Of a DNA stretch of 64,000 nt, positions 7,694 to 16,483 are shown piece after piece; within the stretch, counting starts at the first letter, position 1, and the number at the start of each line of letters is the position of its first letter. The position numbers were made by a program, and so were the translations under genes. Source of the stretch: Fimbriimonadia bacterium (lineage in GTDB: Bacteria > Armatimonadota > Fimbriimonadia > Fimbriimonadales > JABRVX01); contig JABRVX010000009.1 in NCBI GenBank assembly GCA_039961735.1, positions 173,580 through 237,579 of the forward strand, written 5' to 3'. The notes below the pieces were generated by a model. The model did not search any database and was not told where the DNA came from. It worked only from the letters and a program-made list of their open reading frames with translations.

Positions 7694-9961
7694 TTATGGT
7701 CTATTCTTGATCATCACTCGGCCCTTGCCAGTTGCGATGCCACTGACCATCGCCACACCAAGCAGAGTAAGAAACAGCCCGACGCGATAGGTGCTGGGCT
7801 CGTACCGCCAGTGCGATACGGTCAAAGCCTCCGGCAGATCCACTGCAAGCCAGGAAGGCTCTGCCCTGCCGACCGGGACTCGCTGCATGCCATTGTGGAC
7901 CACCCATCCCGGAGCAGCAGCAACACGCACCATGGCGGGGCCGGCTACGCCGGAGCGGATGAGGAATCCATTCGGGCTTGTCCACTGGAGATCTGCCGCA
8001 ACGCCAGAGACCTCAGCCATAGGAGCAGGCTGCAGTTCCACGAGCAGCGGCTCGCCATCCGCTGTGCCTGCGTCGAGAGAGCACACGAGCGCGTAGCGAA
8101 CGCCAGTGTCCGCTAGGTCATCTGTCCGCTCCATAACTCCCGGCTTGACGAATAGCATATTGCCGTTGGCCATCACAGCACTGTCCTCGCCGTTGAGCGC
8201 GTCCAGCAGACGCTCTTTGGTGCTCTTGAGGATCAGCGAGTCGTAGCCCCCCACCTCGTCGAAGCCCAGTGCCATTGCGGAGTTTGGGGGTAGCAGCGCC
8301 GGGGGTTGGATGTACCGATTCCATCGGTCACCATTCACAATGGCGACTCGATAGGGCGCAGCCTCCTGTAATCTCTCTAGTCCAGCGAACGAGGGGTAGA
8401 TGTCGGGTGACTTGGATGTCGAGTTGTAGTCCGCGGCGAAGGGGGCGAGCAATGCGATCTGCACGACGATGCCGGCAGCGATTGCTCCCTTTCCTCCCCA
8501 GGGTCTCTGCGCCCAAGCTAGCACAAGGAGTACCATCGCAAGCAGGGGTAGCATTAGCCCCCGTGACACAGATGCCGTCTCGATAGAGGGCGAAGCCAAG
8601 GGTCGTGCGGTCGTCACCCACCACAGCAGGCCACCCGATAACAACCCCGTAGCAACGACCAACGACACTCCCAGGGCCCGTCTGCGATCCGCCGGCAGTT
8701 CCCTACCATCTCGCACCATCTGCTCCAGGCCCAAGCCTGCTAACACAGCTCCGGCAAGCGCAGCCAGGCACAGTACTCGCGCGGGGCTGCCCGTCGCCGC
8801 CCAGCCAGGGATGCCGAAGTACAGCAGTCGGTTCAAGTCGGTCCCCAGAGCGAGCAACCACGCCCCGATGCCTATGGTGAGCAAAGCCCACCCGCACGAT
8901 CCCAGGGTGCAGATGCGCAGCACCGAGTAACCGGCAAGTACCAGTGCAGTCAGCCCGACGTACGCCGAGTACTCCGGGAGAGGTTCTGGGCCCCAATATG
9001 CGCCCCCGATCTCGGGATTCGGCATCGCAGTACCCATCCGCGGGTTACCGGCCGTGTATGGGTCCACCGCCAATCCTACCAACGCTGTAGGCATGGCAAG
9101 TCGAACATAGGCCTGATATCCCTCGCTGCTCGGCGACGTGGAACGGTGTGACAGCCTGCCCATTTCCAGAACTGGAAGCAACTGCACGGCAGCCAGGGCG
9201 ACCCCTAGCGCCATACCCCCCGACCAGGCGCCAACCACTCGACGCCGAGGTTGCTGGCAGGTCCCAGAGGACACGAGGAACAGCGCGAAGACGAGCGCTG
9301 CACCGATGCCGTAAGACGCTATCTGTAAGTGGCCTGCAAGCAACAGCATTGCCGAGCAGCATGCGAGCCTCACGGCCGCTGTAGCGTTCGGCAGGGACCA
9401 CACCCGATGCACCGCCGCTAGCAGCCACGGAATCCAAGCTACTGTCGTCGGGACGCTGGCTAGTTGCAACCACGCGATCACCCATTGCGACAGCTCGAAG
9501 GTCACCCCAGCCAAAGTTGCGGGACCCCACCCACACCCCAAGCGCCTGCACAGCACGTAACAGCCGAGCCCAGCCCACATCAGGTGCAGAAACGCTGCTA
9601 CCGTGATCCCCCACCCGGCACCCAGAGGGGCCAGGACCCAGTGCAACGGATAGAACACGCCGCTCTGCGAGTTCGCAAGGAAGGGCGTGCCGAGTAACTC
9701 GTTTCGGTTCCACAGCGGCACGTGGCCCGAAGCCAGGTGGAAAAACAAAAACTTTCGCCAAGGGTAGAACTGCGCTACCGAGTCCCAACGCAGGATGTCC
9801 CACGCCTCGCCCGTCTCCTCTTTCCAAGGCTCGAAGCCCAGACTCATCGCGCCTGGCACGAACACCTCGCCATAGAGGACGCATCGCCACATCGGGACGA
9901 CTGCGACGATGGCGAACAGCAGCGCAGCGAGCGTCCACTGCTTGGCGGCGTCGGGGGTCAC
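7694..9961 (-). CDS. YfhO-like multi-pass membrane protein
   Basis: 755 residues with about a dozen hydrophobic segments, then a soluble C-terminal part of roughly 250 residues and a last transmembrane helix near 725-745. The segments FEPWKEETGEAWDILRWDS, FLFFHLASGHVPLWN and GTPFLANSQSGVFYPLHW match the YfhO family, GT-C-fold lipid-linked sugar transferases or related envelope proteins. Role in surface glycan assembly is inferred. It starts with GTG at 9961, one base after the stop of the upstream TPR gene, with TAAGG as the ribosome site, so it is probably translationally coupled. Confidence 0.8.
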   Translation of the reverse strand: MTPDAAKQWTLAALLFAIVAVVPMWRCVLYGEVFVPGAMSLGFEPWKEETGEAWDILRWDSVAQFYPWRKFLFFHLASGHVPLWNRNELLGTPFLANSQSGVFYPLHWVLAPLGAGWGITVAAFLHLMWAGLGCYVLCRRLGCGWGPATLAGVTFELSQWVIAWLQLASVPTTVAWIPWLLAAVHRVWSLPNATAAVRLACCSAMLLLAGHLQIASYGIGAALVFALFLVSSGTCQQPRRRVVGAWSGGMALGVALAAVQLLPVLEMGRLSHRSTSPSSEGYQAYVRLAMPTALVGLAVDPYTAGNPRMGTAMPNPEIGGAYWGPEPLPEYSAYVGLTALVLAGYSVLRICTLGSCGWALLTIGIGAWLLALGTDLNRLLYFGIPGWAATGSPARVLCLAALAGAVLAGLGLEQMVRDGRELPADRRRALGVSLVVATGLLSGGLLWWVTTARPLASPSIETASVSRGLMLPLLAMVLLVLAWAQRPWGGKGAIAAGIVVQIALLAPFAADYNSTSKSPDIYPSFAGLERLQEAAPYRVAIVNGDRWNRYIQPPALLPPNSAMALGFDEVGGYDSLILKSTKERLLDALNGEDSAVMANGNMLFVKPGVMERTDDLADTGVRYALVCSLDAGTADGEPLLVELQPAPMAEVSGVAADLQWTSPNGFLIRSGVAGPAMVRVAAAPGWVVHNGMQRVPVGRAEPSWLAVDLPEALTVSHWRYEPSTYRVGLFLTLLGVAMVSGIATGKGRVMIKNRP

Positions 9962-9962
9962 C

Positions 9963-10313
9963 TTAGGTGAAGTAGACGAGTTGGCGCGTTGCGACCTCGT
10001 TGCCGGGGTCGTCGGCCAAGACCGTCAAGAAGATGCTCTTTGCCTCCTCGTAGTTGCCCAACATCATATGGGTCATCGCGAGGTCGTTTCTCGCACGGAT
10101 GTGGCCCGAATCCAGATCCACAGCCTTCTGCAACTCGGCCAGCGAACCGTCGAAGTCGCCCATAAAGCACAACACGAGGCCCATCTGCCAATGGGCATCC
10201 GGGTTCGTAGGGTCTTCTACTAGGAGAGCCTCCAATTCGGTGACGGCTTCCGAGTATCGCCCCTCTTCCTTGGCGCGCACGGCCCGATCGTAACTCTCGG
10301 ATGTGATACTCAC
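9963..10313 (-). CDS. small TPR protein
   Basis: 116 residues made almost wholly of about three tetratricopeptide repeats (for example AVTELEALLVEDPTNPDAHWQMGLV split by loops, and SLAELQKAVDLDSGHIRARND). Such helical solenoids mediate protein-protein contacts; no signal peptide is seen. The start is GTG 10313 with GGAGA 8 nt upstream. It is the first gene of a pair with the YfhO-like membrane protein. Confidence 0.8.
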   Translation of the reverse strand: MSITSESYDRAVRAKEEGRYSEAVTELEALLVEDPTNPDAHWQMGLVLCFMGDFDGSLAELQKAVDLDSGHIRARNDLAMTHMMLGNYEEAKSIFLTVLADDPGNEVATRQLVYFT

Positions 10314-10430
10314 ACCGTCAATCTCCGAACATTCAAGTGGGGCATTCGACTGAAGCCACGTCTCGTAGATGAGGACAACTCAAGAGTATATCACGGCCAC
10401 TTGCTAGCGTCAAGGGAGGAGTTCCTGGAG

Positions 10431-12029
10431 ATGGCCACCACCGCACCGGTCCTAGACCGCGAACGCGCTCCGGACGGGCTGCTGCCCGCTTCAGGAGCCG
10501 GCGTCCTTGCCCACGCGCTCTGCAGGCTCGTGGATGCCACAGAGCGTGGTGTCGAGGCGCTGCAGGCGGCCTTACTCACCGAGGTGGAGACGGTCACCGG
10601 TGCGTCCCGATCGGTCAATCTCGTACTCACCGATGGGCCAGCGGGCACGTCGTTGATGCCCGTCGCCCTTCGTGGCTACCCCAGCAGGGTCTTCCCGAAA
10701 CGTGGCTTCCGACCAGATAGCGCGCCATGGGCAAACTTGTTGAGGTTGGAGGCCGCCATGTGGCTAGCCGACGGAAGCGAGTACGCCGGGCTGCGCCGAA
10801 TGCTGGGTTGCCCCGGCCTCATCGCGGCAGTGATTCCAGGGCCCCAGCAGGGCTTGTTGCTCGCTGACTTCGGCCGGAGGTCGCTGATACCCGACAGCAC
10901 CACGACGGCAGCGGTTGCAGAATTGGTGGCCGCCACGGGTAGGTTGCTGCGACTGCTGTCCTCGCAACGATCCGAGGCCGACAATTTAGCATCTCACGCC
11001 GTTCGTGCCCTTTCGAGCGGGCTCGCTGCAACAAGCCAAACAGGCACCGTGGTCCTGTGGAACCCGCGTATGGAGACCATTCTCGGTATCGCGTCGGAGG
11101 ACGCCTGCGGACGTCCGCTCGAGCGCGTGGTGCTGCTCGCGCTCGAGACTGCCTCGGCGGAGCCAGTGCTGGATGCGATCGAGGCCGCGCGGGACAGCGG
11201 GGTGCCGATGCACCTTTGGCAACAGGGACTCACGCGAACCGATGGCTGCGCGATGACGGCGAACCTGGTTGCGGCGCCCATGAGTTCGAGTGGGATGCTG
11301 CTTAGTATCGAGGACGTTACGGATCGGGCCGCGCTGGAAGGCGACATGGAGCGCATGCGGCACCTGGCGCACCTCGGCCAGATGACCGCCCAGATTGCCC
11401 ACGAGCTACGCAATCCACTGACGAGCATCCGCGGCGCCGCCCAACTCCTGCAGCAGACGGAACCCGACGCCCCCGCCTCCGAGTTCGCTCGCATCATCCT
11501 GAACGAGGTAGACAGCCTCAACCGGATTGCGGAGGACTTTCTGGACTTCGCGCGCCCCCTGCAGCTTCGTCTTCAGCCGGTGCCTCTCCGCGATCTGCTC
11601 CAAGACTTCGTGCGGGTGTGGAGACCCGTGTGCCGGGAACGCGGCGTGACGCTCCGCCTGAACGCGAGCCGGGACCTGCCGATACTGTGGATAGACGTAC
11701 TGAGGCTCAACCAGGTGCTTCGGAACCTTACGCTGAACGCATGTCAGGCGATGCCGAACGGCGGGACTCTGACTGTAAGCGGCACGCACGATCGGGTACG
11801 TGAGGTGGCGGTCATCAGTGTGCGAGACACAGGACTGGGAATGACCCAGGAAGAAGCGGCTCACGTGTTCGAGCCGTTCTTCACGACGAAGGCGAAAGGG
11901 ACGGGCCTGGGTCTTGCGGTCGTGCGGAAGCTGGTGGATGCCCACGGCGGAACGATCGAACTGACCTCCAGGCCGGGCAAGGGATCTACGTTCACGCTAC
12001 GCTTGCCCGCGCGCGGAGACGAGCCATAG
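10431..12029 (+). CDS. sensor histidine kinase (GAF/PAS, NtrB-like)
   Basis: 532 residues without membrane helices, so probably cytosolic. The N-terminal about 180 residues resemble a GAF-type sensor region, followed by a PAS domain (about 190-295, with TGTVVLWNPRMETILGI). The HisKA helix carries the phosphorylated His in AQIAHELRNPLTSIRG (about residue 324), and the ATPase domain has LRNLTLNACQAMPNGG, VRDTGLGM and FFTTKAKGTGLGLAVV. ATG 10431 follows GGGAGGAG. It overlaps no gene and is 11 nt from the sigma-54-type regulator it most likely phosphorylates. The signal sensed is unknown. Confidence 0.92.
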   Translation: MATTAPVLDRERAPDGLLPASGAGVLAHALCRLVDATERGVEALQAALLTEVETVTGASRSVNLVLTDGPAGTSLMPVALRGYPSRVFPKRGFRPDSAPWANLLRLEAAMWLADGSEYAGLRRMLGCPGLIAAVIPGPQQGLLLADFGRRSLIPDSTTTAAVAELVAATGRLLRLLSSQRSEADNLASHAVRALSSGLAATSQTGTVVLWNPRMETILGIASEDACGRPLERVVLLALETASAEPVLDAIEAARDSGVPMHLWQQGLTRTDGCAMTANLVAAPMSSSGMLLSIEDVTDRAALEGDMERMRHLAHLGQMTAQIAHELRNPLTSIRGAAQLLQQTEPDAPASEFARIILNEVDSLNRIAEDFLDFARPLQLRLQPVPLRDLLQDFVRVWRPVCRERGVTLRLNASRDLPILWIDVLRLNQVLRNLTLNACQAMPNGGTLTVSGTHDRVREVAVISVRDTGLGMTQEEAAHVFEPFFTTKAKGTGLGLAVVRKLVDAHGGTIELTSRPGKGSTFTLRLPARGDEP

Positions 12030-12040
12030 ATGATGGGAAC

Positions 12041-13225
12041 ATGACGGAAAAAAGGACCACGATTCTGATCGTCGACGATGAGCAGAACATCCGTCGAATA
12101 CTCCAGGCGGCCTTGGAGCGCGACGGCTATCGAGTGCTGACCGCCGAGTCGGGGCTGGCTGCGCTAGATTTGATAAAGTCTGAGGCTATAGACTTGATCA
12201 TTACGGACGTGATGATGCCGGACATGGACGGAGTCGAGCTGCTGAGCCATGTGAGCGAGACCCTGCCCGACGCCGCAACGATTCTCATCACCGCCTATGG
12301 CACCATTCCCCAGGCCGTCTCGGCTATTCGCATGGGAGCGCAGGACTACATCACCAAGCCCTTCGACCTGGAAGTACTTCGCGCCGTCGTGACGAACGCT
12401 CTCGCTGACCGAGCCGAGTCCAAGAAGAGTCCGAAACGGCGCGGGCGAAAGACCGTGACTTCCACGGATTTCGTCGCCGAGAGCCCCGCGATGCGCCAGG
12501 TGCTCGAGATCGTAGAGCAAGTTGCATCATCCCGGGCCACTGTATTGCTCACTGGTGAGAGTGGTACAGGCAAGGAAGTCGTTGCGAGGATGATTCACGA
12601 GCAGAGCCCTCGCTCCGGCAAGCCCTTCATTGCGGTGAGCTGCGCCGCCCTTCCGGAGACTCTCCTGGAAGCCGAGCTGTTCGGCCACGAAAAAGGGGCA
12701 TACACCGGCGCCGTCGGCAGGCGCGAGGGCCGATTCGAACTCGCGGACGGTGGAACGTTGTTCCTGGACGAGATTGGAGAGGTGCCTCTTAGCGTACAGG
12801 TGAAGCTGCTCAGGGTTATCCAGGAACGGGAGCTGGAGCGTCTGGGCGCGACCAAGCCGGTCCGCGTGGACGTGAGACTGCTCGCTGCAACCAATCGCGA
12901 CCTTCATCAGGCCGTGGACGAGGGGTCCTTCCGTGCCGATCTGTTCTACCGGCTTCAGGTCGTTCACATCGAACTGCCGCCACTGCGCGACAGGCCGGAA
13001 GACATTCGTCCGCTCGCGCAGCGGTTCGTGCAGAAGTACTGCTCGGAGAACGGCCGCGAACCGCTGGTCTTGAGAGACGAGGCCATCGAGGCACTGCTTA
13101 ACTACCGTTGGCCCGGAAACGTACGCGAACTGGAAAACGTGATCGAGCGCGCGGTGGTGCTCGCTCGACCAGACGCGCAGGAAATCGGCCCCGAGTTGTT
13201 GCCGCAGAGCCTACGAGCCGCGTAA
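12041..13225 (+). CDS. NtrC-family response regulator lacking DNA-binding domain
   Basis: 394 residues. The receiver domain carries the phospho-acceptor Asp56 in ITDVMMPDMDG. The AAA+ sigma-54 activation domain shows GESGTGKE (Walker A, about 172), GAYTGA (219-224, the sigma-54 contact loop, normally GAFTGA), LFLDEIG (Walker B) and WPGNVRELENVIERAVV near the end. The protein stops at LPQSLRAA, immediately after the AAA+ lid, where typical NtrC/AtoC proteins (about 450-470 residues) continue into a Fis-type helix-turn-helix. The next gene starts 29 nt later, so no room is left for that domain. It may activate sigma-54 polymerase from solution, as reported for FlgR. Confidence 0.93.
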   Translation: MTEKRTTILIVDDEQNIRRILQAALERDGYRVLTAESGLAALDLIKSEAIDLIITDVMMPDMDGVELLSHVSETLPDAATILITAYGTIPQAVSAIRMGAQDYITKPFDLEVLRAVVTNALADRAESKKSPKRRGRKTVTSTDFVAESPAMRQVLEIVEQVASSRATVLLTGESGTGKEVVARMIHEQSPRSGKPFIAVSCAALPETLLEAELFGHEKGAYTGAVGRREGRFELADGGTLFLDEIGEVPLSVQVKLLRVIQERELERLGATKPVRVDVRLLAATNRDLHQAVDEGSFRADLFYRLQVVHIELPPLRDRPEDIRPLAQRFVQKYCSENGREPLVLRDEAIEALLNYRWPGNVRELENVIERAVVLARPDAQEIGPELLPQSLRAA

Positions 13226-13241
13226 CTCCGATCGCCAATGC

Positions 13242-13247
13242 CACAAT
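13242..13247 (+). promoter_or_regulatory. possible leaderless -10 box
   Basis: CACAAT ends 6 nt before the ATG at 13254; no Shine-Dalgarno is present. The match is weak, and the gene could instead be read through from the kinase/regulator pair 29 nt upstream. Confidence 0.3.
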
Positions 13248-13253
13248 CCTGGC

Positions 13254-13745
13254 ATGACCTCTTTGCCCCAAAGCTCCGGCTGCTTCGTGTGCGGCGCGGA
13301 CAACCCGTACGGCCTTCAGCTTGTGTTCATCCGTGACGAGACGGGGGTGTTCACCGAGTTCGTGCCCGAAGCGCGACACTGTGGGTATCCAGGCATGCTT
13401 CACGGCGGCATCATGGCTTCGCTGCTAGATGAAACGTTGGGCTGGGCCGCCTCCGTGATCAAGCGCCGCTACTTCCTCACGGCGGATCTGCGCATCCGCT
13501 ATCGACGCCCTGTGCCGGCTGGAAGACACGTGCGCGTAAACGGGCGATACCTGGGTGACAAAGCAGGGTTCTGGCGTGCCGAGGGCGAGATCGTGGATGC
13601 CGATGGCGTAGTGTACGCATCTGCTACCGGGCTGTTCACCTCGGCTCCCGACGAGGCACACGAGAGGTTCCTTCGCGAGACTCGATCTCGATATGCACCC
13701 AATCGCGTGGACCCGTTCGGTGACCTTCCCGAATGTAACCGCTAG
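13254..13745 (+). CDS. hotdog-fold thioesterase (PaaI-like)
   Basis: 163 residues. CFVCGADNPYGLQL near the N-terminus and GMLHGGIMASLLDETLGWA (catalytic HGG helix with Asp/Glu) are typical of small 4HBT/PaaI thioesterases, which hydrolyse acyl-CoA thioesters in the cytosol. The acyl substrate is unknown. The CxxC at residues 10-13 is usual for this subgroup and is not a zinc finger by itself. Confidence 0.85.
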   Translation: MTSLPQSSGCFVCGADNPYGLQLVFIRDETGVFTEFVPEARHCGYPGMLHGGIMASLLDETLGWAASVIKRRYFLTADLRIRYRRPVPAGRHVRVNGRYLGDKAGFWRAEGEIVDADGVVYASATGLFTSAPDEAHERFLRETRSRYAPNRVDPFGDLPECNR

Positions 13746-13855
13746 CCCATCTGCGGCTGGGGTCTTCTCGCTGGCACGACACCGACGTGCTTCAGACTAT
13801 CACGCGGAGAGTCCAAGGAATCGCCAAGATCGCAGAATGTGGGGTGACGGCTGTG

Positions 13856-15703
13856 CTATTCAATCGTAGGCCGGGGAAAGTCTGGACGGCGAGCCGCGCG
13901 TACGCGGGAGCTGAGTTCTTCCTGGCCCATCGCGTCCAGGCTACGAGCCGCTCGCTCGGCATCCTCGTCGCGACCGAGCATCTTCGCCGCGATGCCGTAG
14001 TTGGCCAATACGAGCGGGTCGTAGGGCAGCTTCCGTAAAGCTTGTCGAAACGTTCGGAACGCCTCATCGGCTTTACCTTGTGCGAAGAGCGCAGCAGCAA
14101 GCTCACCGTAGGCGGTAGGGTACTGCGGCAGCAACGCCAACAGCCGTCTCGACGCTGCTTCCGCCTTCTCGGCCTTCTCCATACGGTTGAAACCGCGCGC
14201 TAATACCTCCCACACCGGCCAGTAATCTCCGAGCCACCGAGCAACCTGCTCCAGTTCGAACAACGCTGCCTCGTCGCGGCCCTCCATCAGCCGCTTAGTC
14301 AGTTGTCGGAAACGCTCCAGCTTCTCTGGTTCCTCCATTTCCATCCTTCGAGCTTCGAGGGCTGCACGAATCGGCGGCCCAGGGTCCTGGGCCAGTGCGT
14401 CTCTCAGCACTCGAATCGCATCGGAGACCCTGCCGCAGAAGTAAAGGCAGTCAGCCAGCTCGACGGCCAGCCCCGGTTGGTTAGGTAGTGCCTCAGCGGC
14501 AGCTTCGTAGTGTGCTAGCGCCTTCGCGTGGCTCTCACGGTGCATGTAAGTACGTGCCAAGTGCACGTGCACCTGCTCCGGACTATCGACTGCTTGGAGT
14601 GCCTCCTCCAGCACCTGGAGCGCTGCGTCGCTCTCTCCGCGGCTCTCATGGCTCATAGCGAGGTTGATCCAGTGGATGGCCACAGTACGATCTCGGTCCA
14701 GGATGCGCTGCCATAGTGCATGGGCCTCGTCCGGCCTACCTTCCTTGGTCAAAAGCGATGCGTAGGCCGGTGCTGTCGGGCTCGGCTCGAGGGGTGATTC
14801 TCTGGAGATGGCTTCTTCGAAAGACTTCATCGCTTCGGCATTGAGTCCCAACGACGATTGCGTGAAACCTAACCGCGTCCACAACGCGGGTTCGGCGGGA
14901 TTCAGTTTCAGCGACTTCTCGAAGCACTCCAGTGCAAGAGAGTCTTGGTTCATGCGGTGATACAGGTCTCCCAGCGAATACCACCCACGCCAGTCGTCTT
15001 CGCACAGCTCGTTCACCGTTTTGAGGCTTCGCTCGATCACGTCGGCGTGTATGGGACCCAGATGCACACACTGGCGTGTTAGTTCGATCAGTGCCTCGTA
15101 GGGTGCCAAGTAGTCGGGGTCTAGCCGCACGGCACGCACTAGGGCGTCGAACGCCGGCTCGAAATCGGCATCTTCAGGCAGGTAGTCACCCACATGCCGC
15201 AGATAGGCGAGTGCGTCCCATCCTTGTAGCAAAGCAAGCACCGCCTCGCCGGTCGACTCCCGAAGTGATGCACCTAACGCACGCGCCACGTCTGCAGACT
15301 CGTGCCCGAGCATCCTTGCGCTCTCAAGAAGCATCTGCTCGATAAGGTCTGCCACCTCCGTCCTGTCGGCGGACAGCGTGCGCTCGATGGGCTCCTCGGA
15401 CTCGGCCATGGTCACTCGCAGGGTCAACTCCAGCCGGTCTCCCATCTCGAGAAGCCCATCTAGCACGGCGTCAGCCTGCAGGTGCTCGAGCAGCTTGCGC
15501 GACCACTCTGCATCGTGGGGCCCGCCAGCCACCATGACTCGCTCTTCTCTGTCCTCACGCTGCAGCCGCGCCATGAAAGACACTTCCATCACCTGCAGGC
15601 CGGGGATGGCCTTCAGGCTCTCGCCAACGAGATGTGCGAACTGGCGACCATGTGCCGCGGACGCCGACGACGAGGTGGCGAAGGGTGTAACCGCGATCTT
15701 CAT
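13856..15703 (-). CDS. large TPR protein with N-terminal TolB/FlgO-like domain
   Basis: 615 residues. The N-terminus MKIAVTPFATSSS leads into a region of about 130 residues that resembles the alpha/beta domain placed before TPRs in adenylate-cyclase-like and TolB-like proteins. The rest is at least ten TPR units (for example ALECFEKSLKLNPAEPALW and ALRKLPYDPLVLANYGIA). No signal peptide is evident. Its ATG overlaps the TGA of the upstream glutamine-amidotransferase gene (15700-15703), implying coupled translation. Function unknown. Confidence 0.75.
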   Translation of the reverse strand: MKIAVTPFATSSSASAAHGRQFAHLVGESLKAIPGLQVMEVSFMARLQREDREERVMVAGGPHDAEWSRKLLEHLQADAVLDGLLEMGDRLELTLRVTMAESEEPIERTLSADRTEVADLIEQMLLESARMLGHESADVARALGASLRESTGEAVLALLQGWDALAYLRHVGDYLPEDADFEPAFDALVRAVRLDPDYLAPYEALIELTRQCVHLGPIHADVIERSLKTVNELCEDDWRGWYSLGDLYHRMNQDSLALECFEKSLKLNPAEPALWTRLGFTQSSLGLNAEAMKSFEEAISRESPLEPSPTAPAYASLLTKEGRPDEAHALWQRILDRDRTVAIHWINLAMSHESRGESDAALQVLEEALQAVDSPEQVHVHLARTYMHRESHAKALAHYEAAAEALPNQPGLAVELADCLYFCGRVSDAIRVLRDALAQDPGPPIRAALEARRMEMEEPEKLERFRQLTKRLMEGRDEAALFELEQVARWLGDYWPVWEVLARGFNRMEKAEKAEAASRRLLALLPQYPTAYGELAAALFAQGKADEAFRTFRQALRKLPYDPLVLANYGIAAKMLGRDEDAERAARSLDAMGQEELSSRVRAARRPDFPRPTIE

Positions 15704-16413
15704 CGTGCGCCCGCCTGCGAGGCTGCACGCACGAATGCACGCATCAACCCGACGGTCGCCGGACTATCAGGTGTGCGCTCAGGGTGCCACTGCACGCCCA
15801 TTAGCCACCTGCCGTCCAGCGACTCCACGCCTTCGATCACGCCATCGTCGGCTAGGGCGGTGACCCGAAGGTTGGGAGCCACGCGGTGAATGGCTTGGTG
15901 GTGGGAGCTAGAGCACTCGAACTGAAACAGCCCACATGCCTCGGCCAGACGTGAGTCGGCTTCGACAGCGACGGGGTGAACCAGCGGCTGCCCCGGCCCC
16001 CCAGTGTGAGGGTGCGCATTGGGTAGCGCGCCGGGGATGTGTTGGTACAGACTGCCACCCAGCCGTACGTTGGCGAACTGGCACCCATAGCAGATACCCA
16101 GGATAGGCTTGCCGGTGGGCAAGAAGCACTCCCAGAGCCGCTTCTCGAAGGCATGTCGCGCCTCCGAGATTGGCTCGGTCTCCGGCTGCGGCGTTTCCCC
16201 ATACTCCTCGGGAGGCAGGTCCCTGCCACCCGCAATCAGCCATCCGTCGAGCCTTTCTGCATAAGGCGCCGGATCGTCCACGAACGGCAACACCAAAGGC
16301 ACCCCGCCTCCGATGACGACAGCTTGGCAATAGGAGAGAAGTGCGCGTTCCGGCGGGCCCGAAGCGTTCTCGACGAGATCCGCGGTGATACCAATGAGAG
16401 GATGGGAAGCCAT
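15700..16413 (-). CDS. class I glutamine amidotransferase, gamma-Glu-GABA hydrolase (PuuD) family
   Basis: 237 residues. The catalytic Cys sits in ILGICYGCQFANV, and the His-Glu pair in GVQWHPERT. The N-terminal HPLIGITADL and WLIAGGRDLPPEEYG match the peptidase C26 / PuuD family, which hydrolyses gamma-glutamyl amides. The exact substrate is uncertain. ATG 16413 has no Shine-Dalgarno but sits exactly 6 nt from a TATACT -10 box with TTGCCC 18 bp further upstream. It is the first gene of a two-gene operon with the TPR protein. Confidence 0.85.
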   Translation of the reverse strand: MASHPLIGITADLVENASGPPERALLSYCQAVVIGGGVPLVLPFVDDPAPYAERLDGWLIAGGRDLPPEEYGETPQPETEPISEARHAFEKRLWECFLPTGKPILGICYGCQFANVRLGGSLYQHIPGALPNAHPHTGGPGQPLVHPVAVEADSRLAEACGLFQFECSSSHHQAIHRVAPNLRVTALADDGVIEGVESLDGRWLMGVQWHPERTPDSPATVGLMRAFVRAASQAGAR

Positions 16414-16419
16414 GCGAAC

Positions 16420-16449
16420 AGTATAATCGGTACAGCGAAGCATGGGCAA
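16420..16449. promoter_or_regulatory. overlapping face-to-face promoters
   Basis: The 8-bp stretch 16420-16427 holds two -10 hexamers on opposite strands: TATACT leftward (fwd 16420-16425), with TTGCCC as its -35 (16444-16449, 18-bp spacer), and TATAAT rightward (16422-16427). The leftward one drives the amidotransferase leaderlessly. The rightward one would give the sugar-isomerase gene a leader of about 50 nt; its -35 is poor. Confidence 0.55.
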
Positions 16450-16483
16450 TGCAGGCGTCCCCTGCTCGCAAGGAAGGGACGAA

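Noticed and set aside
9045..9938. 297-codon minus-strand frame inside the YfhO-like gene
   Set aside because: Alternate frame of a recognised membrane protein with no signal of its own.
13250..13272. Sigma-54 promoter (TGGCAT...TTTGCC) near the thioesterase start, next to the NtrC-like gene
   Set aside because: The GG-to-GC spacing is 12 rather than 10 and it overlaps the start codon. No -24/-12 promoter with correct spacing was found by eye in the places checked.
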